A stretch of 64,000 nt of DNA from Sulfitobacter sabulilitoris (GTDB taxonomy: Bacteria; Pseudomonadota; Alphaproteobacteria; Rhodobacterales; Rhodobacteraceae): NCBI RefSeq assembly GCF_005887615.1, contig NZ_VANS01000007.1:24043-88042 (forward strand), read 5' to 3'. Numbering within the stretch: the stretch's first letter is position 1; each line of letters begins with the position of its first letter. Both the position numbers and the translations under genes were made by a program. The notes below the pieces were generated by a model, which had not been told where the DNA came from, made no database searches, and saw nothing but the letters and a program-made list of their open reading frames with translations. This document shows positions 8,745-18,374 of this stretch, one piece after another.

Positions 8745-11700
8745 TCACTTGGTTTTCAGGATCTCGATTCCGCTCCAGTCGTCGGGCGCACCCTTTTCCG
8801 CCAGCCGAGACGCTCTCTCGGCCAATCGCTTCGCACCTGCATCCAATGGGTTTTGATCAGCGATGCGAGCAAACTGTTCGGCCGCTCGACCAAAGCGCGC
8901 GTTCCTCAGGTCAGCATGGGCACCCTCGAACGCGTCCCGGGTCGCGGCCTTGAGGCGTGCGCTTTCCGGTGGGTCGGCAGCGAAAACCTCATAAACGACC
9001 ACAGGAAGCTCGCGCCCGATCACCCGCACTGTATCAAGCATGCGATGCGGATACCGGTCTGGCTCGGACATGGCCGAAATGACATCTTCCGAGACTGCAA
9101 TGCCAGCGCCGTAAATGGCGGTCACCCCCTCCAGCCGGGACGCCAGGTTGACCGCGTCCGAAATGACATTTCCGTTCAAGCGGTGGGCATCGCCGATAAT
9201 ACCCATGATCAGATCCCCGGTGTGCAATCCGATGCCGGTGCCCACGGGCGAATGCCTCACCGCCTCTCGGTCGACATTGATGCGACGGATCTCGCGCTGG
9301 ATCTCCACCGCCGCCTTGACCCCTTCGTCAGGATTGCCGGGGAAAAGCGACATCATGCCATCGCCGAGGAACTGGTTGACCACGCCGTTGTTGGCCTTCA
9401 CCACCGGCCCGACCCGCCCGAAATAGTCGTTGAGAAAACGGAAGGTTTCCGACGGGTTGGATTTTTCAGCAATGCTTGTGAACCCCCGGATGTCCGAGAA
9501 CATCACGGTCATGCGGCGCGCGACGTTGTCGCCCAGGCCGATATCCAGAATGCTGTCGCGATCGAGGAATTTCAGGAACTCCACCGGCACGAACCGCTCG
9601 TAGGCGGTCGAGACACGGGCCAGTTCGATATGCGCATGCATCCGGGCCGACAGTTCCTCGCGCGAGAAGGGTTTGGCCAGGTAATCCGTGGCGCCCGCGG
9701 CGAACCCCGCGCGCAGGTCTTCGACCTGGTTCTTCGCTGTCAGCATGACCACAGGCAAGGACGCTGCCGGGCGCGCGGTGCGGATCGCCCGGCAGACTTC
9801 GTAGCCTGACATGCCCGGCATCATGACATCCAGTAGCACGATGTCGGGATCATACCCTTCCTCCATCCGTCGCAGCCCCTCGCGGCCGTCGCGGGCAAGC
9901 TCGACCTCGAACCCGTCCATCTCAAGGTAGTTGCGCAAGACCTCAAGGTTGATCGGATCGTCGTCGATCACCAACGTGGAATAGCGGTGCTGGTCAGAGA
10001 GGGGCATCTGCGCCTTGATCAGTTGCCCCGAGACGTCGACCCGCGCAACCTCGCCCGGCTTGAACAGGCCGGGACCTGCGGTGGCTGTGCCAAGGCCGGA
10101 TATGGGGCCGCGATCGCGATGATCCGCCAACCGCGCGATCCCGCGCAGGTTTTGCTCGGGCGCGGCGGTCGTCAACAGCAGGTCGAAGGTAAAGGCCGCG
10201 CCCTTGCCCGTGTCAGAGAGCACGGTGATCTTGCCGCCGTGCATTTCGACCAGGCTCTTGGTGATGGCCAGGCCCAGGCCGACCCCCTGGAAGCCGCTCG
10301 TGTCCGAGGCGTCGACTTTCTCGAAACTGTTGAATATTCGCGCCTGTGCCTCCTCGGGGATGCCGATGCCGGTATCGCTGACAGTGACGTGAACCCGGTC
10401 CTCCCGCAGCGCCGTGGACACCGTCACCTGTCCGCCTTCGGAGAATTTCATGGCATTGTCGACGAGGTTGAAAAGGATCTGCTGCAAACGGTTCTCGTCT
10501 GCCAGAACATTCGACCCTTCCTTGGGCACGAGGTTTCGCAAGTCGATTTCGTCCTGCAACGCGCGGGGCTCCATCAGGGCAAAGACCACATCGACCACAG
10601 TGTGCAGGTCCAGCGGACGATTTTGCAGTTCCAACTCGCCCTCGCGCAGACGCGACAGGTCCAGGATGTCGGTCACGAGGGACGACAGCCGCTGGCCGGA
10701 CGAGGCGATCAGCGAAAGCGTCGCCTTCACGGGCGCGGGCACCTCTCCCTTGGCTCCGCCGATCAATGCGTCTGCCAGTCCGATTATGCCGTTCAGCGGG
10801 GTGCGCAGTTCATGGCTGGTATTGGCCAGGAATTCGTCTTTCAGGCGGTTGACGCGGGCCAGTTCCTCGCTGGCACGTTTTTCCAGCTTCAGCGCCTCGC
10901 TCTGCCGGGCATAAAGCTGCGCGTTCGACAGGGAAATCGCGGCCAGGGACACCAGCGTCGTGAGGATCTCCTGCCGCTCGGCGGTAAACACGCCCTCTAC
11001 AAGCGAATTTTCCAGGTGCAGAACGGCCTGCAAACCGCGCGAGCCGGTCACAGGCAGGCACATGAGCGATTTTGGTGCGCGGGCTTCGATATACCTCAGC
11101 CGGAAAAAGCGCGGGGCCGCACGCGCGTCTGCCAGAATGACCGGATCAAGCGAGGCAGCCACCTGCGAGACGATCTCGCGCGGGTGGTCGGAGGGTTTGA
11201 GCGTGGTCAGCGCAGGGCCATCGCGGAACACCGTCACCTTCGCATCGACGCCCTGTTTGATCCCCTCGGCGGCCAGGCGCAGGTTGCCATCCTCGCCCAC
11301 CAGATAGAGTGACCCGACATCCGCGCCGGCGTTTTCGAGGGTGATCTGCATCAACCGCGTCAGCAGGGTATCCAGATTGGTGACCTCGAGGATGATCTGG
11401 CTTGCCTTGATGATCGAGGTGACATCCAGCGCATCGTCGCCTGCCGCGTCGGCCTTGGTATCGGTCCCGGCGGGTGCGAGGTCCGGCCAGTCGCGTTCGA
11501 TCATCCGGACCTTGTTGGTGGCGCCCCAGGCCGCATAGGCGGCATGCGCCCGTTCGATGAACCCGGCCTGGGCCGTGGCATCGCCCGCGTCCGCGCTGAG
11601 CGCCGCCGCGCATTCGCAGGCGATCCCGGCATAGCTCCAGACCCGTTCATCCTCGGCCTTGCGGATGGCCTCTTCGTAAAGCGCCATCGCCGCTTCGGTC

Positions 11701-14700
11701 TTGCCGGCCAGACGGGCGCATTCGGCGCCAAGCAATGGATACTGGAACCGGTGGTTGGTCGGATATTTCTCGGCCATCTTGCGCAGGGTCGCGAGATGTT
11801 TTTTCAGATGGGATCTGCGTTTCCGCTCCGATTGCGCCCCCAGTTGCGCCGATGCCCGCGTCAGGCTGAGACCCAAAAGCAGGTGATAGTCGACGAATTC
11901 CGGACCCAGTGTCGCAAAACCCTCCTGCGCGCGAAGCTTTCCGGAAAGCTCCTCGACCATCGCCCAGTCGCCAAAGACATGGGTCAGCAGCAATTCGGTG
12001 GTGCAGAACGTCCCGACCGAGGCTTCGCCGGTCATGCTCTCTTCGATCAGGCGATCGTCCTGGGTCCAGAGCGGCGAGACCTCCGGATTGGTCAACCGAT
12101 CGACGGCGCGGGTATAGATCTCGACAATCGAGCTCAGCACCTTGTTGCGCAGCCGCTTGTCATAGCGTTCAAATTCACCGAGCTGATCCGCCACCCTGTC
12201 GAGCGGGTCGCACAACAGCCAAGAGTATTTCAGGATGCTGTAGTAGTAATAACCGACATATTCGAGATCGGCGGCCGTCCAGCTTTGAACCAGCCCTTTG
12301 CTCAGCAGGTCGCGCAATTCGCCATAGCGCCGGAAATGCCAGGCAACCACGACGCTGTAGGTATAGATGAACCGCCCTTGAACCAGCGGGCTGATATCGC
12401 GCGGTTCGAGCAGGTCGAACAGGTTGGTGCCGATCTTGTAGGCCTTGTCGACGGACTTGAAGGCCAGATAGATCACGATGGCGTAGTTCTGGATCGAAAA
12501 CACTCCGGCGCTGGTCAGGCCCTTGCTCAGGGTCAGCCGCAACATGCGCAACGAGATCAGGACGAACAGGTCCTTGTTCTGCAGGAATGCCGGGGTCGAG
12601 ACGATCATCAGCATCTCGATGAGCTGCTCGGCCTGCGGATCGTCCATATCCGGCAGGATCGAGAAGTCGAAGACGTCATGACGGCGCAGTTCCAACTGGG
12701 TCGCGGTGAGCTGTGCCAGGATTTTTGGACCGGGCGCGCCGGACAGGTTCACACCCAGCAGTTTCAACCCCTCGACGCCCAGTTCGATGGCGCGGACATA
12801 GTCAGACCGCGCGGTGTGCAGGGTGACCAGGACCTGGTAGACCGACGCCTTCTGCGCATTTGTGTCCAGATGGGCGATCAGATCGTCGAAATACGCTTTT
12901 GCCGCAGGAAACCCTCCGGTCATGAAGGCGATCTCCATCGCTTCCATCGTCAGTTCCTGAGTGATCTCGGGCTCGGTGTCCCAATTGATCCCGGTCACCT
13001 TTGCCGGCATGCTTTCGACCAGCGCCAGATAGCGTTGGGCGATGTCGTAGGCGGCGACCGTCTTGGCCCGCCGCGCGCCGAAAATGGCGCCGCGTGTGAC
13101 CAGTCGGCCGATCCCCGGTTCGTCGATCAGGTCGGCGCCCAAGGCGATCTGGTCCATCGCGCCGAACAGGCGGTCGTCGGTCGCCGGGTCTCGGATGTCC
13201 TTCAGAAGATAGGAGCCGATGCTGAAATGCCGCCGGGACCGTTCGGCCTCGGGCAATGAATGATAGGCCGCGTTGCGCACCATGTCATGGCCAAAGCGGT
13301 ACATGCCCGCATCGCCGCCCAAAACCGGGATCACGAAACCTTCGGCCGCCGCTTCATTCAGGTTGCGCATGATCTCGTCATCGCTCATGTCGAGCACGAT
13401 CCGAAGGGACGGGGCCAGAAACCGGGTTCCAAAGATCGCGGCGACGCGCAGCGTCTCGACGGCAGGGGCCGAAAGCTGCTTGATCCGTTCGGTCATCAAC
13501 TGGGCCACATCGGCTTCGACGACGCGTTCGGTCAGCGCGTCCATCACCCATTGCCACTGTCCGGTGCGCACATCGAAACGGATTGCGCCCTCGCTGTACA
13601 GTTCGGTCAACAGGCGCCTGACATAGAGCGGATTGCCAAGGGTCTTGGACTGGATCACCTTGGCCAGATCATCCACCTTGACCTGCGATTCCAGATGCAT
13701 CGTGTCGACGATCATCTGGCGTGTGTCCTCGATCGAAAGCGGCATCGCCTCGATCAATGTCGTGCCGATCCGGCTGTCTTGCAGGCTGTCGAACAGGCGC
13801 CGGAGGCGGTGGTTTTCCCCGACCTCGGTGTCGCGGAAGGCGCCGACGATCATCAAATGTGACAGTGACGCGCTCACCAGCAGGTCCTCGATCAGCGAAA
13901 TCGAAGCGCCGTCGGCCCATTGCAGGTCGTCCAGAAACAGGATGAGCGGCGCCTCAGCGTCCGACAGCACCTCGAAGAACGCTTGCATGGCCAGGCGGAA
14001 GCGTTGGTTGGTTTCGGTCTGGTCACCCTTGCGGGCCGGGCCGGTATCGCCGACGAGGTGCTGCAATTCGGGAATGAAATCGGTCAGCACCGCCAGATTG
14101 TCGCCCAATCCCTCGCGCAGTCTCTGCCGCAGGCGATTGACCTCGTCGCCGTCGCGGGCCAGTTTTTCCAGCACATAGTCGCGCAAGGCCTGCACCAGGC
14201 CCAGATAGGGAAATCCCTGAATTTCGTCGTACTTCCCCGAGGCAAAGACGGGATCTGCATCACCCTGCCGCATGTCACGCAGTTTTTCCGCGATGGTCGA
14301 CTTGCCCGACCCCGAAGGTCCGCTCACCAGCAGCAACTCGACCTCGCCGGTAGCGATGTTTCCATAAAGGCGTTCGAGTTTCTGAAAGATCCGGTCCCGG
14401 CCGTACGGTTTGTCGGGAATGCGGAACGTGGCCTGCGCGTCACGCGCGCCCAGATCAAAATCCGGGATCGCCCGGTCGCGGGCGTATGCATCGCGGCACA
14501 ATCTGAGGTCTGCCAAAAGGCCAAAGGCCGTCTGATACCGGCTTCCCGGCGCTTTCTCGAGCAGCTTTTGCAGGATCTTGACCACCATCGGCGGAATGTC
14601 GGCGCGCAGTTCGGTCACGTCGGGCGGCGGCACGGCAAGGTGAAGATGCAGCAACTCCAGCTTGTCGATACTCTCAAAGGGCGGGGCGCCGGTCAGCATC

Positions 14701-15272
14701 TCGTGAAACACGACGCCCAAAGCATAGAGATCGGCGCGCAGGTCGGCGACCGCGTCGGTCCGTCCGCTCTGCTCTGGCGCGCAATACAGGATTTCCGCGA
14801 TGTCGCGCCCCTCGATTCCCGACGGCCGCTCGGCCGGCCGGGTCAGACAGTCCGGATGCAGTGCAAGGCGCAGCGTGCGTTTCTCGGTATTCACGAAAAA
14901 GGCGGCGGGCGACAAATGCCCGTGCGCGGTTTGCCGGTTGTGCAGCAGTTCGACGGCTTCGGCCATCTGCATCGCGAAGCCGAGGAATTGATCCGCCCGC
15001 TGCCGTCCGACGCGGATGAGCCGGCCAAGACTGCTGCCCGAAGGGTACTCCATCAGAAGTTTCACGGCGTCCTTGTTGCGTTCGAACGCCACGGGGCGGG
15101 CAAGGTACGGGCTGGGATGGTCCTGAAACAGGGCAAGGCGCGCGGCGATCCGTTCGGATACGTCCCCCTGCGCCTGCGACGCCTCCCAGATCAGGACCGA
15201 TGTGCCGTCGGGCCCGCCATCGGTCCGGTAAAGTCCGGGAGCCGAGGCTTCGTCCTGCTGGTGCGGTGTCAT
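8745..15272 (-). CDS. Giant hybrid sensor: pseudokinase-AAA ATPase-GAF-histidine kinase-receiver-class III cyclase
   Basis: Predicted 2175 aa. Visible order: protein-kinase-like domain (about 1-265); AAA/STAND ATPase with Walker A GPSGSGKST (318-326) and Walker B LILFLDDLQWAD (443-454); a long helical TPR-like region (about 600-1250); GAF (about 1280-1440); HisKA with phospho-acceptor His1487 in SHELRTPLNG; HATPase with VSDTGIGIPEEA and GVGLGLAITKSLVEMHGG; receiver with phospho-acceptor Asp1815 in LLDVMMPGMSGYE; adenylate/guanylate cyclase (about 1905-2090) with FSDIRGFTSIAEK and FLGDGMMSLFPG. The kinase-like domain reads HGHLSP where active kinases have HRDLKP, and no DFG is visible, so it looks like a pseudokinase. 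No membrane span is obvious, so it is probably cytosolic. Its ATG overlaps the stop of the 343-aa gene (ATGA). Signal and output are unknown. Confidence 0.93.
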   Translation of the reverse strand: MTPHQQDEASAPGLYRTDGGPDGTSVLIWEASQAQGDVSERIAARLALFQDHPSPYLARPVAFERNKDAVKLLMEYPSGSSLGRLIRVGRQRADQFLGFAMQMAEAVELLHNRQTAHGHLSPAAFFVNTEKRTLRLALHPDCLTRPAERPSGIEGRDIAEILYCAPEQSGRTDAVADLRADLYALGVVFHEMLTGAPPFESIDKLELLHLHLAVPPPDVTELRADIPPMVVKILQKLLEKAPGSRYQTAFGLLADLRLCRDAYARDRAIPDFDLGARDAQATFRIPDKPYGRDRIFQKLERLYGNIATGEVELLLVSGPSGSGKSTIAEKLRDMRQGDADPVFASGKYDEIQGFPYLGLVQALRDYVLEKLARDGDEVNRLRQRLREGLGDNLAVLTDFIPELQHLVGDTGPARKGDQTETNQRFRLAMQAFFEVLSDAEAPLILFLDDLQWADGASISLIEDLLVSASLSHLMIVGAFRDTEVGENHRLRRLFDSLQDSRIGTTLIEAMPLSIEDTRQMIVDTMHLESQVKVDDLAKVIQSKTLGNPLYVRRLLTELYSEGAIRFDVRTGQWQWVMDALTERVVEADVAQLMTERIKQLSAPAVETLRVAAIFGTRFLAPSLRIVLDMSDDEIMRNLNEAAAEGFVIPVLGGDAGMYRFGHDMVRNAAYHSLPEAERSRRHFSIGSYLLKDIRDPATDDRLFGAMDQIALGADLIDEPGIGRLVTRGAIFGARRAKTVAAYDIAQRYLALVESMPAKVTGINWDTEPEITQELTMEAMEIAFMTGGFPAAKAYFDDLIAHLDTNAQKASVYQVLVTLHTARSDYVRAIELGVEGLKLLGVNLSGAPGPKILAQLTATQLELRRHDVFDFSILPDMDDPQAEQLIEMLMIVSTPAFLQNKDLFVLISLRMLRLTLSKGLTSAGVFSIQNYAIVIYLAFKSVDKAYKIGTNLFDLLEPRDISPLVQGRFIYTYSVVVAWHFRRYGELRDLLSKGLVQSWTAADLEYVGYYYYSILKYSWLLCDPLDRVADQLGEFERYDKRLRNKVLSSIVEIYTRAVDRLTNPEVSPLWTQDDRLIEESMTGEASVGTFCTTELLLTHVFGDWAMVEELSGKLRAQEGFATLGPEFVDYHLLLGLSLTRASAQLGAQSERKRRSHLKKHLATLRKMAEKYPTNHRFQYPLLGAECARLAGKTEAAMALYEEAIRKAEDERVWSYAGIACECAAALSADAGDATAQAGFIERAHAAYAAWGATNKVRMIERDWPDLAPAGTDTKADAAGDDALDVTSIIKASQIILEVTNLDTLLTRLMQITLENAGADVGSLYLVGEDGNLRLAAEGIKQGVDAKVTVFRDGPALTTLKPSDHPREIVSQVAASLDPVILADARAAPRFFRLRYIEARAPKSLMCLPVTGSRGLQAVLHLENSLVEGVFTAERQEILTTLVSLAAISLSNAQLYARQSEALKLEKRASEELARVNRLKDEFLANTSHELRTPLNGIIGLADALIGGAKGEVPAPVKATLSLIASSGQRLSSLVTDILDLSRLREGELELQNRPLDLHTVVDVVFALMEPRALQDEIDLRNLVPKEGSNVLADENRLQQILFNLVDNAMKFSEGGQVTVSTALREDRVHVTVSDTGIGIPEEAQARIFNSFEKVDASDTSGFQGVGLGLAITKSLVEMHGGKITVLSDTGKGAAFTFDLLLTTAAPEQNLRGIARLADHRDRGPISGLGTATAGPGLFKPGEVARVDVSGQLIKAQMPLSDQHRYSTLVIDDDPINLEVLRNYLEMDGFEVELARDGREGLRRMEEGYDPDIVLLDVMMPGMSGYEVCRAIRTARPAASLPVVMLTAKNQVEDLRAGFAAGATDYLAKPFSREELSARMHAHIELARVSTAYERFVPVEFLKFLDRDSILDIGLGDNVARRMTVMFSDIRGFTSIAEKSNPSETFRFLNDYFGRVGPVVKANNGVVNQFLGDGMMSLFPGNPDEGVKAAVEIQREIRRINVDREAVRHSPVGTGIGLHTGDLIMGIIGDAHRLNGNVISDAVNLASRLEGVTAIYGAGIAVSEDVISAMSEPDRYPHRMLDTVRVIGRELPVVVYEVFAADPPESARLKAATRDAFEGAHADLRNARFGRAAEQFARIADQNPLDAGAKRLAERASRLAEKGAPDDWSGIEILKTK

Positions 15273-16300
15273 TCTTCAGTCAGCCTTTCTTGGCCTTCAT
15301 GTTCGGGTCGCATGCTCTCGAAATCAGGCGTCGCAACGAGAGAGAAATAAGCTTTGGCTTCGATTTTCCGCACGCCAGCCTCACCGTCGGTTTTCAGCTT
15401 AATGTGATTGAGACCAAAGTCCAAACGTTCCGCGCCTGCGGGCCCGGTTTTGGGTCCGATCGTCCTGCGCGGGGTCAGCTTGTTCAGGGCCTTTGCCTTG
15501 TCGCCGCTGGCCAGTCCGGCTGCGTGCAGGTCTTGGCCTGCGGTATGGTCCGCGCAGAAGCTGCTGCAAGGAAGCTCGACCCCCAGCGACGGGGCGAGCC
15601 CGTTGCCGAGATCCACATCGATCCTGCACGGTCCGGCGCGTACATGACGGTCCGCGAAGCCGGCCAAGCCGTGCGCGACATCGTCATGGCCGGGCCAGCG
15701 CAGGCGGCGGAGCACCTCCCGAACGCCATCGCCGGGAACACCGTCGAGCACCAGCCGCAGGCATGGTCCGTCGGCGGCGTCGCGGCTGGCCATGACCCCC
15801 GCCTGCCTCAAGAACACCCCGGAGGGAAGCTTGCGAAGCAAGGCGGTCACGTCGGGGGCATCGATCCCGGGCCAGATCGCACCGAACAGGGACCGAGCCA
15901 TCGAGGCCGCCGCCTCCGGATCCGGAGACGCAGACCCCACGAAGAAGCTGGGAAGGCTCATGCCGCCGTGCCGCTCCATATCGAATTCGAGCCAGAGAAC
16001 ATCAGCCAGGGCAAGATCAGTATCGATCAGCGAAAGAACCTGCGCTGTCTTTCCAAGGTTGGCTGAACCGGAGAGCAGGGCCTCGTGGAGGCGGGCAAAT
16101 GACGGCCCGCGCCGCAGCAGCGCAATGGAATAATCCATGCGGCCCGGAGGGCCGTTCAACGCACATTCAAGAATGTGCCCGACGGCCGCATCGGGCAGCC
16201 CGCGGGAAAACCCGGTCAGCCCCACGACGCCCGCAGCCGTCGCAAACTCCGGGATCAACGAATGAACAGCGTGAGTGAGCGTCTCTTGCCGGCAGATCAC
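15269..16300 (-). CDS. Uncharacterised protein coupled to the giant sensor
   Basis: Predicted 343 aa, probably from a GTG start; no good Shine-Dalgarno is visible, so the start is uncertain. No signal peptide or membrane span. Recognisable conserved-looking blocks are DVLWLEFDMERHGG, LPSGVFLRQAGVMASRD and, near the C-terminus, LNHIKLK (about 298-303) followed by EAKAYFSL (about 314-321). This pattern resembles a family of hypothetical proteins in cyanobacteria and proteobacteria, but no function can be assigned. It lies 34 nt after the 78-aa peptide gene and overlaps the sensor gene by 4 nt, so it probably works with both. Possible roles are peptide modification or signal sensing; both are speculative. 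Confidence 0.8.
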   Translation of the reverse strand: MICRQETLTHAVHSLIPEFATAAGVVGLTGFSRGLPDAAVGHILECALNGPPGRMDYSIALLRRGPSFARLHEALLSGSANLGKTAQVLSLIDTDLALADVLWLEFDMERHGGMSLPSFFVGSASPDPEAAASMARSLFGAIWPGIDAPDVTALLRKLPSGVFLRQAGVMASRDAADGPCLRLVLDGVPGDGVREVLRRLRWPGHDDVAHGLAGFADRHVRAGPCRIDVDLGNGLAPSLGVELPCSSFCADHTAGQDLHAAGLASGDKAKALNKLTPRRTIGPKTGPAGAERLDFGLNHIKLKTDGEAGVRKIEAKAYFSLVATPDFESMRPEHEGQERLTEE

Positions 16301-16334
16301 AGAGGTTTCCGACGCGGTGCGCGATCTTTATGGC

Positions 16335-16571
16335 CTACCAAAGATAGTCGCAGACGTTCTTTCCAATGAACAGGTTCAGATCGTTGCCCTGCTTTTTGCT
16401 GACGTCCTCCGCCAGCTTGGCCGGCATGCCCAGCTTTTCCAGATAGGCCTGAGCGGCCTCGGGGCTTTCGCCATACGCGTCCATGAATTCCTTCCGGGTC
16501 TCGTCGTTGACGAAACACTTGGTGATCACCTCACACGTATAAAAGGCCGGATTGCGATCTGTGGCGTCCAT
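16335..16571 (-). CDS. 78-aa Cys-containing peptide of unknown function
   Basis: Predicted 78 aa from ATG 16571, preceded by AAGGA about 8 nt upstream; the longer frame has no supported start. The sequence has a polar helical body (VNDETRKEFMDAYGESPEAA) and a short C-terminal tail ending NVCDYLW. Cysteines are at 13, 19 and 74. There is no signal peptide. The shape, a helical leader-like part with an aromatic Cys-containing tail, is reminiscent of Nif11/NHLP-type RiPP precursors, but there is no double-Gly cleavage site and no standard maturase nearby. It lies between the cytochrome-like gene (56 bp) and the 343-aa gene (34 bp), so it is probably part of the operon. It could equally be a small structural or signalling partner of the sensor. 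Confidence 0.7.
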   Translation of the reverse strand: MDATDRNPAFYTCEVITKCFVNDETRKEFMDAYGESPEAAQAYLEKLGMPAKLAEDVSKKQGNDLNLFIGKNVCDYLW

Positions 16572-16627
16572 GGGATGTTCCTTTTCTGTTTTGTTATTAT
16601 AGGTTTGTCGAAATTGCGTGTCTGGGG

Positions 16628-18085
16628 TCATTTGTTGCCTTGAACAGGAGACGAGCGTTGCAGAACATCCCTGTTGAAGGAAAAGATGAAATCGAGTGTC
16701 TCGCGCGCCGCACCCGGTTGATCGGGGCGCGCAAAGGAATGGCAGGACTGACAGCTTGATGTGTTCTGCGTGTAGGTTTCCATGGTCGCGTTGCCCAGGA
16801 TCTCGGGCAATAGGCGCCCGTTGGAATCCAGCAACTCCCACTGGGTGCCGTGCAGGCGATAGTTCCGCAAAGGGCTGTTGGCGAACCCGCTCTTGAGCCG
16901 CGCGTTGATGCAACGGAAGTTCTGGTCATAGGCGGAACATTCCTTGACCGCGACGCCGATCGGCTCGGCATAGTAACCCGGCGGGTAAAAGGCGACGACA
17001 CGGGAGGGTATCCCTGCGGCGGCATGTTTGGGCGGGGTGTTCAGCTTGGCGGCGCCGTCCTGATCGCGGGAATAGAAGAGCCATTGCGGCACCGACGCGC
17101 CATCGGCATAGACACCGGCGGCGGTGTCGCCAACCTCTGCCCAAGTTGGAGCGACGGTATCGTGCTCGAACGTGCCCCAGCCCCATTTCTTGAATTGGTC
17201 CGTCTTGTAGATCACGTGCAGGCCAACCAACCCGACCGGGCGAAGTGCGCAGTCATGGGTCACCTTGCCGTTCTCGACCAAGGGGGTGATATAGGCCCAG
17301 GCCTTGTGAAAGCGCATCGGATCGTGCTTTGCATCCAGCACCATCCATGATGATTTAAGGACAATCGCCCCGCGCTGCTTGCCGTTCGCGGGGGCGATCC
17401 AAAACCCTTTTGGCATCGACAGTTTGCCGTTCTTGTGCAGAAAGCCTTCCAGGCCACGCGCGTCAAAAAGCTTGTTCTCGACCGTGTAGTCATAAGCTTG
17501 CTTGTTGAAGATCACATCATAGCGAACCGGCACGCCGTTTCGGTCCAAAAGCGCACGGCCCTCCGGGTTCAAATACTCGTCCAGCAGGCGTGGCTGCATG
17601 GTCATGGGAATGTCTGCGGCATAGGGGACCGAAGCCATTGCGGCTTCCAGGTCAAGCTCGGCGCAGGCGGCGGGCAGGGGATAGGCGGTGCTGTCCCAGG
17701 GCAGCGGCGGCTGGTCGCCCCGAAAAATCTGGTTGGTGCTTTTCCAGGTCTCCCAGACCGCGGTCCATGAGCCATCAAGCTTGGCCTGATAGTCTGGAAC
17801 GCCCGGCATCGCCTTGCCATTTTCATCAAGCTTCACCGGCCAATTGATGGCTGCGAATATCTTGGCCGTGAAACCGTCGGCCTGATTGGCCGTGATGGTG
17901 TTCACATCACCGATGAAACAGGCATTGACTGTGTTGTTGACTGGTTTGACGGCGGCGGTCTTGCACGAACAGGCCAGTTGATCGATCGGGTCGCACTCTG
18001 ACGCCGATTGCGCCTGTACCGCACCGCCGCCCAAACATACGCTGACGGCGGTTATCAACAAACGCCGGGAAATTCGATTGATCAT
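16628..18085 (-). CDS. Secreted cytochrome-c-like protein with single C-terminal haem motif
   Basis: Predicted 485 aa. Residues 1-26 form a Sec signal peptide (RRLLITAVSVCLGGGAVQAQS). Mature protein begins with a Cys cluster (CDPIDQLACSC). Near the C-terminus is one CxxCH haem c attachment motif, C445-Q-S-C448-H449, in a TSSCQSCHSFA context, so a periplasmic location is expected. The large middle region (PGYYAEP, WIAPANGKQRGAIVLKSSW) has no domain I can name, although similar long secreted proteins with one C-terminal haem site are found in proteobacteria as hypothetical cytochrome-c-family proteins. It is the first gene of the operon that continues with the 78-aa peptide, the 343-aa protein and the giant sensor, with 289 bp of untranscribed-looking DNA in front. 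Confidence 0.78.
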   Translation of the reverse strand: MINRISRRLLITAVSVCLGGGAVQAQSASECDPIDQLACSCKTAAVKPVNNTVNACFIGDVNTITANQADGFTAKIFAAINWPVKLDENGKAMPGVPDYQAKLDGSWTAVWETWKSTNQIFRGDQPPLPWDSTAYPLPAACAELDLEAAMASVPYAADIPMTMQPRLLDEYLNPEGRALLDRNGVPVRYDVIFNKQAYDYTVENKLFDARGLEGFLHKNGKLSMPKGFWIAPANGKQRGAIVLKSSWMVLDAKHDPMRFHKAWAYITPLVENGKVTHDCALRPVGLVGLHVIYKTDQFKKWGWGTFEHDTVAPTWAEVGDTAAGVYADGASVPQWLFYSRDQDGAAKLNTPPKHAAAGIPSRVVAFYPPGYYAEPIGVAVKECSAYDQNFRCINARLKSGFANSPLRNYRLHGTQWELLDSNGRLLPEILGNATMETYTQNTSSCQSCHSFARPDQPGAARETLDFIFSFNRDVLQRSSPVQGNK

Positions 18086-18175
18086 CTTGCGTGTTCCCCG
18101 AAATAGCCCAAAAAAATATCAGCGAAAAAATGCGTACTCCGACCTTGGTTGAAGGCTAGCTTAAGGCCAACTGAC

Positions 18176-18198
18176 GAATTCGCAAAAGGAATTCGCAA
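18176..18198. repeat. Tandem 10-bp direct repeat GAATTCGCAA
   Basis: Two identical copies of GAATTCGCAA start at 18176 and 18189, a 13-bp period, in the 289-bp gap between the FGE gene and the cytochrome-like gene. The position, about 95 bp upstream of the ATG at 18085, fits an operator or upstream promoter element, but no regulator family can be named. Confidence 0.45.
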
Positions 18199-18374
18199 GC
18201 AAACGCATTTCGGCAAAGCCTAAATCCTGTTGAGCGAGGCCATCCTGGGGGCGGGCAGGCCAAGTCGGGCAAGCTGCGCCTTGTAAACCCGCATGAGACC
18301 GGCGGCCGGCGCCAATTCGACTTGCAGATCGAGCGGCATTGAAGTGGCCCCGCTTCGATGCACCGATAGGCCGT

